Shown: positions 8,584-16,562, numbered from the stretch's first letter. The stretch is 47,526 bases of DNA from Aquifex sp964425585 (GCA_964425585.1 CAYRMG010000009.1:1-47526); one strand, 5' to 3'. Translations and numbers: made by a program. Notes: a model not told the origin generated them from the sequence alone.

Positions 8584-9342
8584 TTGGCTGAGAAGATTAT
8601 CTTTCTCGGAACCGCAGGCGGAAGGATTGTAACCTTTAACCTTATAAGACGCTCCGGCGGATTTCTTATAGAGAAAAATGGGAATTATCTTCATGTGGAC
8701 CCGGGACCCGGAGCTTTCGTTTACCTTCACCAGCTTGGTATAGACTACAAAAAGATAGACCTTGTCGTTCTGTCTCATTATCACCTTGACCATTCCGCAG
8801 ACCTGAACACTGTTCTTGAGGCGGCAACAAACGGCGGAAAGTATAAAAACGTTTCCCTTTTCGCACCGAAGAGTGCGGTTATAGGCGAAGACAGGGTTTT
8901 ACTCCCTTACCTGAGAAGGAGGCTTGTAAAAGAGGAGTTTTTTTCCGAAGGCTCTGAACACACATATAAACACTGGAAAGTAAAAGCCGTAATAAGGCAT
9001 AAACATCACGGAACGGAGACTTACGGACTTTATATAAACGATAAGCTCGTTTACATATCATGCGGAGGATTTGAGGAAAGGATGCTTGAACTTTATCCAG
9101 AAAAACCGAAGGTTATGATAATAAACACAACCTTCTACAGGAAAAGAAACCACATAGAGCATCTTTCCGTTGAAGATGCCGAAATTCTAATAAAAGAATT
9201 AAAGCCGAAAAGAGCCGTGATAACCCACTACTCCCTTGAGATGCTGGAGGAAAATCCCGAAAAGGTGGCAGAAGAACTTTCCGACAAAACGGGCATTGAA
9301 GTAATCTCCGCAAAGGATAACTTAGTTCTGGATTTAGTTTAA
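8584..9342 (+). CDS. Metallo-beta-lactamase-fold hydrolase
   Basis: A 252-residue MBL-fold protein. The metal motif HYHLDH is at 65-70, a third-ligand region 'RHKHHGTETYG' at about 139-148, and a late ITHYS histidine near 225. The usual metal-bridging Asp (in a GDT-type motif) is replaced by Cys160 in YISCGG. The family includes RNase Z-like and lactonase-like enzymes; the substrate cannot be read. It is not the missing nuclease domain of the nearby ComEC protein by sequence style. The start is a TTG with no visible Shine-Dalgarno, chosen because MAEKIIFLGTAGG begins the fold. It overlaps the convergent permease gene by 9 nt. Confidence 0.75.
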   Translation: MAEKIIFLGTAGGRIVTFNLIRRSGGFLIEKNGNYLHVDPGPGAFVYLHQLGIDYKKIDLVVLSHYHLDHSADLNTVLEAATNGGKYKNVSLFAPKSAVIGEDRVLLPYLRRRLVKEEFFSEGSEHTYKHWKVKAVIRHKHHGTETYGLYINDKLVYISCGGFEERMLELYPEKPKVMIINTTFYRKRNHIEHLSVEDAEILIKELKPKRAVITHYSLEMLEENPEKVAEELSDKTGIEVISAKDNLVLDLV

Positions 9343-10212
9343 GCTTCGCAGGAAAAAGGGAACCGTGAAAAAACCGAGAATTATACCGAAGGTTATTGAG
9401 GAAAATGCGAGTCTGTAGTTTAACCCGTATTTAAGTGCCAGCACGCCCGCAAATACCATAGGAGGCATGGCGGTTTCTATAAGTGCTACCCTGTAGGGAA
9501 GCCCTTTCAAATCAAGGACTTTAAAAAGGGCAAGTAGGATAAAAGGCGTTATCACCATCTTTATAAGAAGGGAGACAACAACGGGTTTGAGTTCGTAAGA
9601 TATACGGTTAAAATCAAGGCGTAGCCCCAAAGAGAAAAGTATTACTGGGATGAGAGAAAGGGAAATCACTTCTATACTATACTCCAGAAATTCGGGAAGA
9701 TGTTTTTTATGAAAAAGAAGTGAAAGAACGAGGGCTATGAAAGGGGGAAAAGAAATTAATTCCTTTACGCTTATTCTTCCTATAGCTATGAATAATCCAA
9801 GGGATATAACGAGAAGAAATGAACCGAGCTGGTCGTAAATAATCGCATACTTTAACCCTTCTTCTCCCTCAAATACGAAAACAAAGGGATAGCCCATAAA
9901 TGCGGTGTTTCCGAACGTTGAAACGAGAAGAAAAGCCTTAAAGCTTCTTTCATCAAGTTTTAAAACTTTCCCGATAAAAAGCGCCAGAGTAAGGGATAGA
10001 AGTATTGAAAACCAAGCGATTAGGGGAATAACCAAAGTGTCCGTGCCTATATCGGTAAACCTCAAGTTTTGAAGAACCGCGGAGGGCAGGGCAAAGTATA
10101 TAACGTAGTTTATTAAAACTTTTGAATCTTCTTCTCTAAAAACGTTAAAGCGTTTAAGGAGATAGGCGAAAGAGAGAACCAGGGGGATAAAGAGGGTTTT
10201 CTCAAGTAGCAT
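9334..10212 (-). CDS. AEC-family permease
   Basis: A 292-residue membrane protein with about ten hydrophobic segments in two halves, matching the AEC (auxin efflux carrier/malate permease) family. The conserved 'FGNTAFMGYPFVF' in the first half and 'ETAMPPMVFAGVLALKYG' near 250-268 are typical. AEC members export or import organic anions; the substrate is unknown. It begins directly at the mqnC stop (TGA then ATG), so the two are co-transcribed. Its C-terminal codons overlap the end of the convergent MBL gene. Confidence 0.8.
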   Translation of the reverse strand: MLLEKTLFIPLVLSFAYLLKRFNVFREEDSKVLINYVIYFALPSAVLQNLRFTDIGTDTLVIPLIAWFSILLSLTLALFIGKVLKLDERSFKAFLLVSTFGNTAFMGYPFVFVFEGEEGLKYAIIYDQLGSFLLVISLGLFIAIGRISVKELISFPPFIALVLSLLFHKKHLPEFLEYSIEVISLSLIPVILFSLGLRLDFNRISYELKPVVVSLLIKMVITPFILLALFKVLDLKGLPYRVALIETAMPPMVFAGVLALKYGLNYRLAFSSITFGIILGFFTVPFFLRSLN

Positions 10213-11298
10213 TCAGTTGAATATCCTAACAATGTTGTAGTATGTATCCCTTTGAGCGGGAATAAACCCCGCGGATTTTATAGCCCTTACCATATCCTCA
10301 ACCTTGGGAATTCTTACCTTAAAGCTCGTTGATGATATAACGTTTTCCTCTATCATAACGCTTCCCAAGTCGTTAGCCCCGAAGTGAAGCCCTATAAGTC
10401 CTACGGGCATAGTCTGGGTCACGTGGGAAGATTGGATATTCTTGAAGTTATCAAGGTAAATCCTGGACAAGGCGAGAACCTTAAGGTAGTAAGTTGTTGT
10501 CGCTTCCTCAACGTAATCCAGTTCCGTGTTTCCTTTCTTGAATGTCCAGGGAATAAATGCGGTAAAACCTCCCGTTTCGTCCTGAATCCTCCTTACCCTC
10601 TCAAGGTGTTCAATTATATGTTCTATGTTCTCTATGTGTCCGAACATCATCGTAGCCGTTGTAGTCATTCCCAGCTTGTGAGCGGTTCTGTGAACCTCCT
10701 CCCATTCCTCAACGGTGCATTTGCCCGGGGAGATTACATCTCTCACCTCTTGTGAGAGTATCTCCGCACCTCCTCCCGGAACGGACATAAGACCCGCTTT
10801 TTTTAGTCTTCTTAGAACTTCCTCAATGCTCAGTTTTTCCTTCTTTGCTATGTATACGATTTCGGGAGCGGAAAAACAGTGAATTTGAACTTGGGGAAAC
10901 GCCTTTTTTATACGGGATATCATATCTTCGTAAAACTCCAAGGGAAGGTCGGGATTTATCCCCCCCTGCATAAGAAGGGTTGTTCCTCCCCACTCAACGA
11001 GCTCCCTTACTTTATCAAGAATCGTGTCCATATCAAGGACGTAGGCGTCTTCATCGGATTTTCTCCTGTAAAAAGCGCAGAATTTACATCCCGCTATACA
11101 CACATTGGTGTAATTAACGTTCCTGTCTATAACAAAGGTTACTATGTTATCGGGGTGAAACTTCTTCCTTATGAAGTTTGCGAGATTTCCGAGGAGAACA
11201 AAATCCCCGTTCTCCCAAAGATAGAGAGCTTCCTCGGGATATATCCTTTCTCCCCTGAGGATTTTCGTTTTTATCTCATCTATTGATAAAGTTTTCAT
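10213..11298 (-). CDS. mqnC: Cyclic dehypoxanthine futalosine synthase (radical SAM)
   Basis: A 361-residue radical SAM enzyme of the futalosine pathway to menaquinone. The cluster motif is CIAGCKFC (about 67-74); 'LMQGGINPDLPLEFYED', 'SVPGGGAEIL' and 'TATMMFGHIENIEH' follow the MqnC pattern closely. The related enzymes MqnE and CofH are alternatives, but 'QDETGGFTAFIPWTFKKGNT' favours MqnC. GAGGAGG lies upstream of the ATG. It is divergent from leuD with only 36 bp between. The presence of mqnC implies menaquinone made from chorismate through futalosine, as expected in Aquificales. Confidence 0.9.
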   Translation of the reverse strand: MKTLSIDEIKTKILRGERIYPEEALYLWENGDFVLLGNLANFIRKKFHPDNIVTFVIDRNVNYTNVCIAGCKFCAFYRRKSDEDAYVLDMDTILDKVRELVEWGGTTLLMQGGINPDLPLEFYEDMISRIKKAFPQVQIHCFSAPEIVYIAKKEKLSIEEVLRRLKKAGLMSVPGGGAEILSQEVRDVISPGKCTVEEWEEVHRTAHKLGMTTTATMMFGHIENIEHIIEHLERVRRIQDETGGFTAFIPWTFKKGNTELDYVEEATTTYYLKVLALSRIYLDNFKNIQSSHVTQTMPVGLIGLHFGANDLGSVMIEENVISSTSFKVRIPKVEDMVRAIKSAGFIPAQRDTYYNIVRIFN

Positions 11299-11334
11299 TC
11301 TAATACCTCCTCGTAGAGGTTAATATTAAATATT

Positions 11335-11841
11335 ATGCAGATGAGGATTAAAGGAAGGGTTTGGAAGTTCGGAGATAACGTTGATACCGACCAGATAATT
11401 CCCGCAAGATACCTGAACACCTCCGACCCTTACGAACTTGCTAAGCACGTCATGGAAGACAGCGAACACCCGAACTTTGCAAAGGAACACAAAGAAGGGG
11501 AAATAATAGTTGCGGGAAGAAACTTCGGCTCGGGTTCTTCAAGAGAACACGCACCCATAGCGATAAAGTATGCGGGTGTTCCCGTAGTGGTTGCGAAATC
11601 CTTTGCGAGGATATTTTTCAGAAATGCTATAAACATAGGTCTGCCCATAGTTGAAGCCCCCGAGGCGGTTGATGAAATTGAGCACGGGGACGAAATAGAG
11701 GTTGACCTTGAGAGGGGAATTGTAAAGAACTTAAGAACGGGTAAGGAATACAAGGCTACCAAATTCCCCGAAACCCTTCAGAATATTCTCAAAGCCGGGG
11801 GTCTTATGGCTTACGCAAAAGAAAAACTCGCCAAGAAATAA
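11335..11841 (+). CDS. leuD: 3-isopropylmalate dehydratase small subunit
   Basis: A 168-residue swivelling subunit of the aconitase family, with the leucine-pathway form 'GDNVDTDQIIPARYLNTSDP' at about 12-31 and 'GRNFGSGSSREHAP'. Together with LeuC it isomerises isopropylmalate. leuC is not in the window; leuA is at 20309-21871. Two ATGs (11335, 11341) are possible. There is no well-placed Shine-Dalgarno, but a TAATAT hexamer lies about nine nt before the first ATG, so the mRNA may be nearly leaderless. The ligase gene follows two nt after the stop. Confidence 0.9.
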   Translation: MQMRIKGRVWKFGDNVDTDQIIPARYLNTSDPYELAKHVMEDSEHPNFAKEHKEGEIIVAGRNFGSGSSREHAPIAIKYAGVPVVVAKSFARIFFRNAINIGLPIVEAPEAVDEIEHGDEIEVDLERGIVKNLRTGKEYKATKFPETLQNILKAGGLMAYAKEKLAKK

Positions 11842-11843
11842 TT

Positions 11844-13598
11844 ATGGAATATAGAGCACTTGCGGAGTTTTACGAAAAAATAGAGAAAACTACCAGCCGT
11901 CTTGAAATGGTTAAATACCTCGTTGAGCTTTTCCGAAATACTCCCAAAGAGCTAATAGATAAGGTTGTTTACCTCTCCCTCGGAAAGATAGCTCCCGAAT
12001 ACACTGGACTTGAGTATAACTTCGGTGAAAAGCTCGCAATAAGAGCCCTATCAAGGGTTTTAAAAATTCCGTCAACTGATATAGAAAAAAAGGTAAGGGA
12101 AAAGGGAGACCTGGGAGAGGCGGGCAAAGCTCTTTATGAAGAGCGGGGCTTTAAGCCCGAGGGTAAACTTACGGTTGAAGAGGTCTACAACGGTTTTCTT
12201 AACATAGCAAAGGCTGTAGGAATAGGTTCTCAGGAAAGGAAAATAAGGATATTCACCGAGCTCCTTAGAAAGGCAACTTCCGTTGAGGTTAAGTATCTCC
12301 TAAGAACGGTAACCGAGAGGTTAAGGCTCGGTATAGGGGATAACACAATTCTTGACGCTCTTGCTCAAGCCTTTACGGGAAGCACCGTAAACAGGGAAGT
12401 TCTTGAAAGAGCCTATAACCTCTGTTCTGACCTCGGGTATGTGGCAAAAGTTTTAGCCGAAAAGGGTCTTGAGGGCGTAAAGTCTATAAAGATAGAGGTC
12501 GGGAGACCGATAAGACCTATGCTTGCCGAAAGAATGGCAAGCCCCGTTCTAATTCTCAGGAAGCTGGGAGGAAAGTGCGGAGCGGAGTATAAATACGACG
12601 GAGAAAGGATACAGGCTCACAGAAAAGGTGATAAATTTTATCTCTTTTCAAGGAGGCTTGAAAACATAACACACCAGTATCCCGACCTGATTGAATTTCT
12701 CAAAGAAGCCATAGAGCATGACTTTATAGTGGAGCTTGAAGCGGTTGTAATAGACCCATCAAGCGGTGAAATAAAACCCTTCCAGGAGCTTATGCACAGA
12801 AAAGTGAAATACGTAACGAGGTATCACTTAAAGAAGTATCCCGTGGCGGGTTTTCTATTTGACATAATATATCTTGACGGAGAAGACCTCACTCTCAAGC
12901 CATACCCCGAAAGAAGGAGTATACTGGAGAAGGTCGTAAAGAGAACGGAACGCATAGACCTCGTTCCGAGAAAAATCGTTCAAACACCCGAAGAGCTTGA
13001 GGATTTCTTTTACGAAGCTATTGAGGAGGGTTGTGAAGGGCTCGTTTGCAAATCCCTGGCACCTGATTCCGTATATCAAGCGGGAAAGAGAGGATTTCTC
13101 TGGATTAAGTATAAGAGGGATTACAAGTCGGTTCTTGCGGATACCCTTGACCTTGTAGTTATCGGCGGCTTCTGGGGTAAAGGGCAGAGGAAAGGAACAT
13201 TCGGGGCTTTGCTCATGGCATGCTATGACCCCGAAAGTGATACCTTTAAAACGGTCACAAAAGTGGGAACGGGCTTTACTGAAGATGATTTCAAAAAGCT
13301 TGAAGAGATATTAATGCCGAGAAAACTTGACCACAGGCATCCCCGTGTGAACTCCATACTTGAGGCCGATATGTGGTTTGAACCTTATCTGGTTCTTGAG
13401 ATAGCGGGAGCAGAACTTACTTTAAGTCCTGTTCATACCTGCGGTTGGGGAAAGGTGGCACCGAGCAGGGGAATAGGTTTGAGGTTCCCCCGTTTTACGG
13501 GCAGATACAGGTTTGATAAAAAGCCAGAAGATGCAACAACGGAGCAGGAGATAATAGAGATGTATAGAATGCAAAGAAAGGTAAGGGTATTTTCTTAA
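11844..13598 (+). CDS. lig: ATP-dependent DNA ligase
   Basis: A 584-residue ligase of the archaeal/eukaryotic ATP-dependent type rather than the NAD-dependent bacterial LigA. An N-terminal DNA-binding domain (about 1-215), the nucleotidyltransferase core with the AMP-lysine motif KYDGERIQ (Lys250) and the OB domain with 'LAPDSVYQAGKRGFLWIKYK' (motifs IV-V) are complete. The overall length and the 'RPIRPMLAERM' entry resemble archaeal replicative ligases. A. aeolicus is known to carry such a ligase, so transfer from archaea is likely old. It forms an operon with leuD (2-nt spacing), which has no obvious functional link. Confidence 0.93.
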   Translation: MEYRALAEFYEKIEKTTSRLEMVKYLVELFRNTPKELIDKVVYLSLGKIAPEYTGLEYNFGEKLAIRALSRVLKIPSTDIEKKVREKGDLGEAGKALYEERGFKPEGKLTVEEVYNGFLNIAKAVGIGSQERKIRIFTELLRKATSVEVKYLLRTVTERLRLGIGDNTILDALAQAFTGSTVNREVLERAYNLCSDLGYVAKVLAEKGLEGVKSIKIEVGRPIRPMLAERMASPVLILRKLGGKCGAEYKYDGERIQAHRKGDKFYLFSRRLENITHQYPDLIEFLKEAIEHDFIVELEAVVIDPSSGEIKPFQELMHRKVKYVTRYHLKKYPVAGFLFDIIYLDGEDLTLKPYPERRSILEKVVKRTERIDLVPRKIVQTPEELEDFFYEAIEEGCEGLVCKSLAPDSVYQAGKRGFLWIKYKRDYKSVLADTLDLVVIGGFWGKGQRKGTFGALLMACYDPESDTFKTVTKVGTGFTEDDFKKLEEILMPRKLDHRHPRVNSILEADMWFEPYLVLEIAGAELTLSPVHTCGWGKVAPSRGIGLRFPRFTGRYRFDKKPEDATTEQEIIEMYRMQRKVRVFS

Positions 13599-13605
13599 GG
13601 TTTTT

Positions 13606-13672
13606 AGAAAGGGCCTCCCGGGCGGGAGGCCAAAAATCGGTGGAGGGAGGTGGGGGGAGGGAGGGGCTTTCT
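13606..13672 (+). other. GC-rich hairpin plus G-quadruplex-like tract
   Basis: This 67-nt block stands out from an AT-rich spacer. GGCCTCCCG (13612-13620) and CGGGAGGCC (13623-13631) form a 9-bp stem with a 2-nt loop, and a 28-base purine run with at least four G-tracts follows (13639-13666). The outer ends AGAAAG (13606-13611) and CTTTCT (13667-13672) are also complementary, and CCTCCC can instead pair with the downstream GGGAGG. Nothing resembling a classic U-tract follows the hairpin. It may be a terminator, an RNA 3' end or a small structured RNA. Confidence 0.55.
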
Positions 13673-13705
13673 CACTTCTTACCTTCTTTATTACAATATT
13701 ATTAT

Positions 13706-13726
13706 ATCCTTTTGGGAAAATAGGAT
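13706..13726 (-). terminator. Possible terminator of the sigma-54 operon
   Basis: On the minus strand ATCC-TA-TTTT / AAAA-GGAT forms an 8-bp stem with a 2-nt bulge and CCC loop, just after the stop of the sigma-54 activator. It is followed by ATAATAATATT rather than a pure U-run, so the call is weak. Confidence 0.3.
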
Positions 13727-13737
13727 TTAAATCATAC

Positions 13738-15303
13738 TCACGAAATCCCGTATTCCTTTAGCTTTCTCCAGAGGGTTGTTCTGTGGATACCGAGAAGCTT
13801 CGCAGCAAGACTTTTGTTTCCCTTGGCCTTCCTCAGTGCTTCAAGAATTCTCTCCTTCTCACCGATTTCCTTATTCCTTATATTACAACTTTTCACATCT
13901 TCGGGTAAATCATTCTCGGTTATCAAGCTCCCTTCGCAAATGACAACGCAGCTCTCTATTATATTTTCCAGTTCCCGCACGTTTCCGGGATAATCGTAGG
14001 AGAGGAGTATCCTCATGGCACCCGGTGTAATACCCTCTATCCTTTTTCCGTATTTCCTTGTGAACTTTTTGAGGAAGTAATCAACAAGGTGAGGTATGTC
14101 TTCTTTTCTTTCTCTTAAAGGGGGTATCTCAACGTTTACAACGTTCAGCCTATAGTATAAATCCTCCCTGAACCTTCCCTCTTCTACGAGTTTCTTTAAA
14201 TTTTTATTGGTAGCCGCCACTATTCTTACATCCACTTTCCTGGGCTTGAGGTCTCCTATCCTTTCAAACTCCTTCTCTTGGATAAAGTGAAGAAGCTTTA
14301 CCTGAAGGTGAAGGGGAAGCTCTCCTATTTCGTCAAGAAAAAGCGTTCCCCCGTCTGCAAGCTCAACCTTTCCGGGCTTGTTTCTCACCGCACCCGTAAA
14401 AGCCCCTTTATTGTAACCGAAGAGTTCCGCTTCAAGAAGGTTTTCGGGTATTGCCCCGCAGTTTATTTTTATAAAGGGGTTTTCCCTTCTCGGAGAAAGT
14501 AGGTGGATATACCTCGCCAGTAGGGTCTTGCCCGTTCCGGTTTCACCCGTTATGAGTATGTTTACGTCAAGTTCCGCAACGCTTTTTATCTTTTCAAGAA
14601 CCCTTATAAACTTCGGACTTTTTGTTATAATTTTGAATTCCTCCTTCTCGGTTATAAAAAGCTCCGGAACAACGTAGAAGGAGAGAACATAACCGCCCCC
14701 CACAGTTAGACGGGACACGAGAACGGAAGCCTTCTGCTTTCCGCACGGAGTTCTTACGTATAGGTCTACCCGCTCCCCTTCGGAAGGAAGCTCTTGTATG
14801 GAAAGACCTATCACCTCTTTTATATTTTTTCCTTTTATTTCACCTACTTCACTGCATAATACCTTTTTCGCAGAACTGTTGTGTTCAAGAATGTTCCCGT
14901 TCTCATCGGTAACTATAACCGCCTCCACTATAGAGTTGAGGATTACCTCAACAAATTCCTTTTGCCTTTTTACTTCCTCCATGTAATGGATTACTCTGCT
15001 AACATCTCTGAATACCTCAACAACACCGAGAAATTTCCCTCCCTCCGCGTTCGGAGACATGCTGAGGCATACATGTTTTCCGTTTTTCGTAATTACATCG
15101 TAAACCTGGACGCCCTTTCCTTCTTCCTCAACAAGTTCAAGGGGACAGTTCTTACATATGGAAAAAAGACCGTAGCAGGAACCTCCCTCCTTTACTCCTT
15201 CCCCGAGTATCTCACGGGCCTTCTCGTTCGCGTAAATTATCTTTCTCTCTTTGTTTATAACGAGAATACCGTCAAAAAAGTTGTCAAATATACGGAAATC
15301 CAT
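13738..15303 (-). CDS. Sigma-54-dependent activator with two PAS domains
   Basis: A 521-residue bacterial enhancer-binding protein. Residues 1-105 and about 115-210 are PAS-like sensor domains; the AAA+ domain has Walker A GETGTGKT (253-260), the sigma-54 contact loop GAFTGA (300-305) and Walker B 'LFLDEIGELP' (321-330). A Fis-type helix-turn-helix ends the protein ('SLAAKLLGIHRTTLWRKL'). The first PAS carries Cys43, Cys50 and Cys53 (C-x6-C-x2-C), a possible redox or metal switch. There is no receiver domain, so it probably senses a cytoplasmic signal directly. It is the last gene behind two DUF2173-like genes and an SCP2-like gene, 13 nt after the latter, downstream of a sigma-54 promoter it may itself activate. 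Confidence 0.92.
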   Translation of the reverse strand: MDFRIFDNFFDGILVINKERKIIYANEKAREILGEGVKEGGSCYGLFSICKNCPLELVEEEGKGVQVYDVITKNGKHVCLSMSPNAEGGKFLGVVEVFRDVSRVIHYMEEVKRQKEFVEVILNSIVEAVIVTDENGNILEHNSSAKKVLCSEVGEIKGKNIKEVIGLSIQELPSEGERVDLYVRTPCGKQKASVLVSRLTVGGGYVLSFYVVPELFITEKEEFKIITKSPKFIRVLEKIKSVAELDVNILITGETGTGKTLLARYIHLLSPRRENPFIKINCGAIPENLLEAELFGYNKGAFTGAVRNKPGKVELADGGTLFLDEIGELPLHLQVKLLHFIQEKEFERIGDLKPRKVDVRIVAATNKNLKKLVEEGRFREDLYYRLNVVNVEIPPLRERKEDIPHLVDYFLKKFTRKYGKRIEGITPGAMRILLSYDYPGNVRELENIIESCVVICEGSLITENDLPEDVKSCNIRNKEIGEKERILEALRKAKGNKSLAAKLLGIHRTTLWRKLKEYGIS

Positions 15304-15316
15304 ATTTCTAATTAAG

Positions 15317-15703
15317 TTAATCCCACTCCGTCGGAACCTTTCCCATCATCCTAAGGGATTCCTCAAAAGCTCCCATATACTTCATGGCTGTTATCATTGA
15401 ACCCTTAAACTTTAACTTTTTCGTCAACATAGCGGCTCTCGGACCCATATCACCGCTCGCAAGCTTTTTCCAGTTTTCAAGGGTAGCCCACAGTTCAAAG
15501 TCATATTTTTTCCCGTCGGCTTTTCCGGCTGATACCGCCTCCCCGTTCTTAATTATAAGCTCAACCGCTTCCTCGGGATTACCCTCAACATAATACTTTA
15601 TGGATGCAGAAAAGTTCTTGAGGTTTTCCCTGAGCTTCTTATTTTCGTTCCAAAGCTTTGCATACTCTTTAATCCAATCTTCCGAAAGGAACTTAAATCC
15701 CAT
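15317..15703 (-). CDS. SCP2-like sterol-carrier-fold protein
   Basis: A 128-residue soluble protein that resembles the SCP2 (sterol carrier) family: 'GNPEEAVELIIKNGEAVSAGKADGKK' strands, then 'FELWATLENWKKLASGDMGPRAAMLTKKLKFKG', where an amphipathic helix and the typical 'G.l......L...gkl...Gs' pattern are seen. Bacterial SCP2 proteins bind hydrophobic ligands, but the ligand here is unknown. A GGGAG ribosome site precedes the ATG. It lies between the DUF2173-like pair and the sigma-54 activator, so the operon could handle or respond to a hydrophobic molecule; that is inference. Confidence 0.75.
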   Translation of the reverse strand: MGFKFLSEDWIKEYAKLWNENKKLRENLKNFSASIKYYVEGNPEEAVELIIKNGEAVSAGKADGKKYDFELWATLENWKKLASGDMGPRAAMLTKKLKFKGSMITAMKYMGAFEESLRMMGKVPTEWD

Positions 15704-15736
15704 AACAAACTCCCGAAAAAGTTAAAAGGAAAGAGC

Positions 15737-16072
15737 TCAAAGCCCCGCCTCTTCCCTTAGGGCTTTGAAAACCTCGTTGAAAGATACCTCATCGTTCTTT
15801 ACAAAAACCCCGACGTTACCCACAACACACACGGAGTATTTGGGTCCCGTCAGAGCCCAACCTATTAAAGGAGTCCATTCCTGTCCCGAAAATGCCGTAT
15901 ACCCGTCACACTGCATTTTGGCCATTGCATTGTTTGCAGCACACATTTCCGCAGCCATAGCCGCGTGTTCCTCCGAGATATCTCCCTTATAAGCTACAAG
16001 TTTTCCGTCGTCGGAAAACTCACCCGCCGCAAAAACCCCTTTGATTTGCATCAACTTGTCCAAGTTTGCCAT
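15737..16072 (-). CDS. DUF2173-like protein, paralogue 2
   Basis: A 111-residue protein closely related to its upstream neighbour (16087-16428): both share 'VAAGEFSDDG.L.AY.GDI', 'AA.MCAAN', a 'P.vG.A..G.KY..C..GNVGVFV' block and a C-terminal helix. The family looks like DUF2173 (roadblock-like size and pattern), with no established function. Conserved cysteines are present in the MCAAN helix and the CVVGN strand. The ATG at 16072 is preferred because AGGAGGTGG lies directly upstream; a GTG nine bases earlier is part of that site. Two copies side by side suggest a heterodimer. Confidence 0.65.
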   Translation of the reverse strand: MANLDKLMQIKGVFAAGEFSDDGKLVAYKGDISEEHAAMAAEMCAANNAMAKMQCDGYTAFSGQEWTPLIGWALTGPKYSVCVVGNVGVFVKNDEVSFNEVFKALREEAGL

Positions 16073-16086
16073 TTTTACCACCTCCT

Positions 16087-16428
16087 TTAAATGTATTTGG
16101 AAAGAGTTTCAAAAATCTTGTCAAAGTCCGCCTTTTCAAGCTCAACGAACACACCCACGTTGCCCATTATGCATGCCGCATATTTTCCGCCCGCAACCGC
16201 GAAACCGACGACAGGATAAAAGCCATCTTTTCCCGTATATAGGCTCCATCCCTTTGCCTGCATGTTTCCCATGAGCTTATTAGCCGCACACATCATAGCG
16301 GCTATTTCCGCAGCTTTCTCGTCAATATCCCCGTAATAGGCGAGAAGCCTTCCGTCATCGGAAAATTCACCCGCCGCAACGGCGCCCGGTATTGACATAA
16401 GCTCCTTTAACTTGCTGAGCGTAGCCAT
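16087..16428 (-). CDS. DUF2173-like protein, paralogue 1
   Basis: A 113-residue protein, first gene of the minus-strand operon and tandem paralogue of the next gene. It has no signal peptide or membrane segment, so it is cytoplasmic. The 'IPGAVAAGEFSDDGRLLAYYGDI' start and the 'YAACIMGNVGVFVEL' core are the shared blocks. GGAGGTGAG sits seven nt before the ATG. The gene lies directly behind a near-consensus sigma-54 promoter at 16464-16480. Function unknown; Roadblock/LC7-like regulators are the closest structural guess from pattern alone. Confidence 0.65.
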   Translation of the reverse strand: MATLSKLKELMSIPGAVAAGEFSDDGRLLAYYGDIDEKAAEIAAMMCAANKLMGNMQAKGWSLYTGKDGFYPVVGFAVAGGKYAACIMGNVGVFVELEKADFDKIFETLSKYI

Positions 16429-16463
16429 CTTCTCACCTCCTTAAGATTTTTCACAAGGATTTG

Positions 16464-16480
16464 TTGCAAGTTTTGTGCCG
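16464..16480 (-). promoter_or_regulatory. Sigma-54 promoter of the DUF2173 operon
   Basis: Read on the minus strand, CGGCACAAAACTTGCAA carries the -24 GG (16479-16478) and the -12 GC (16467-16466) with exactly ten bases between them, and matches the consensus GGCAC-N5-TTGCA. Transcription would begin near 16454, giving a leader of about 25 nt with a good ribosome site before the ATG at 16428. Confidence 0.85.
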
Positions 16481-16523
16481 AAAAAGTTTCCTTGAAAATC
16501 CGCGGAAATTTACCGAGGAATGC

Positions 16524-16562
16524 GTTGCATGTTGCAACACTGTTGCATCAAGTGTTTCAACA
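16524..16562. promoter_or_regulatory. Palindromic upstream activator sites
   Basis: TGTTGCAACA (16530-16539) is a perfect palindrome; a second copy with one mismatch, TGTTTCAACA, lies at 16553-16562, 23 bp away, about two helical turns. TGCAACA-C-TGTTGCA (16533-16547) is a further dyad, and GTTGCAT occurs at 16524-16530. The sites lie about 55-80 bp upstream of the -24 element, where enhancer-binding proteins usually bind. They also lie just before the divergent gene at 16585 and might affect it. Confidence 0.7.

Noticed and set aside
8584..9342. The MBL protein as the detached nuclease domain of ComEC
   Set aside because: Its motifs and length resemble stand-alone MBL hydrolases, and it is four genes away.
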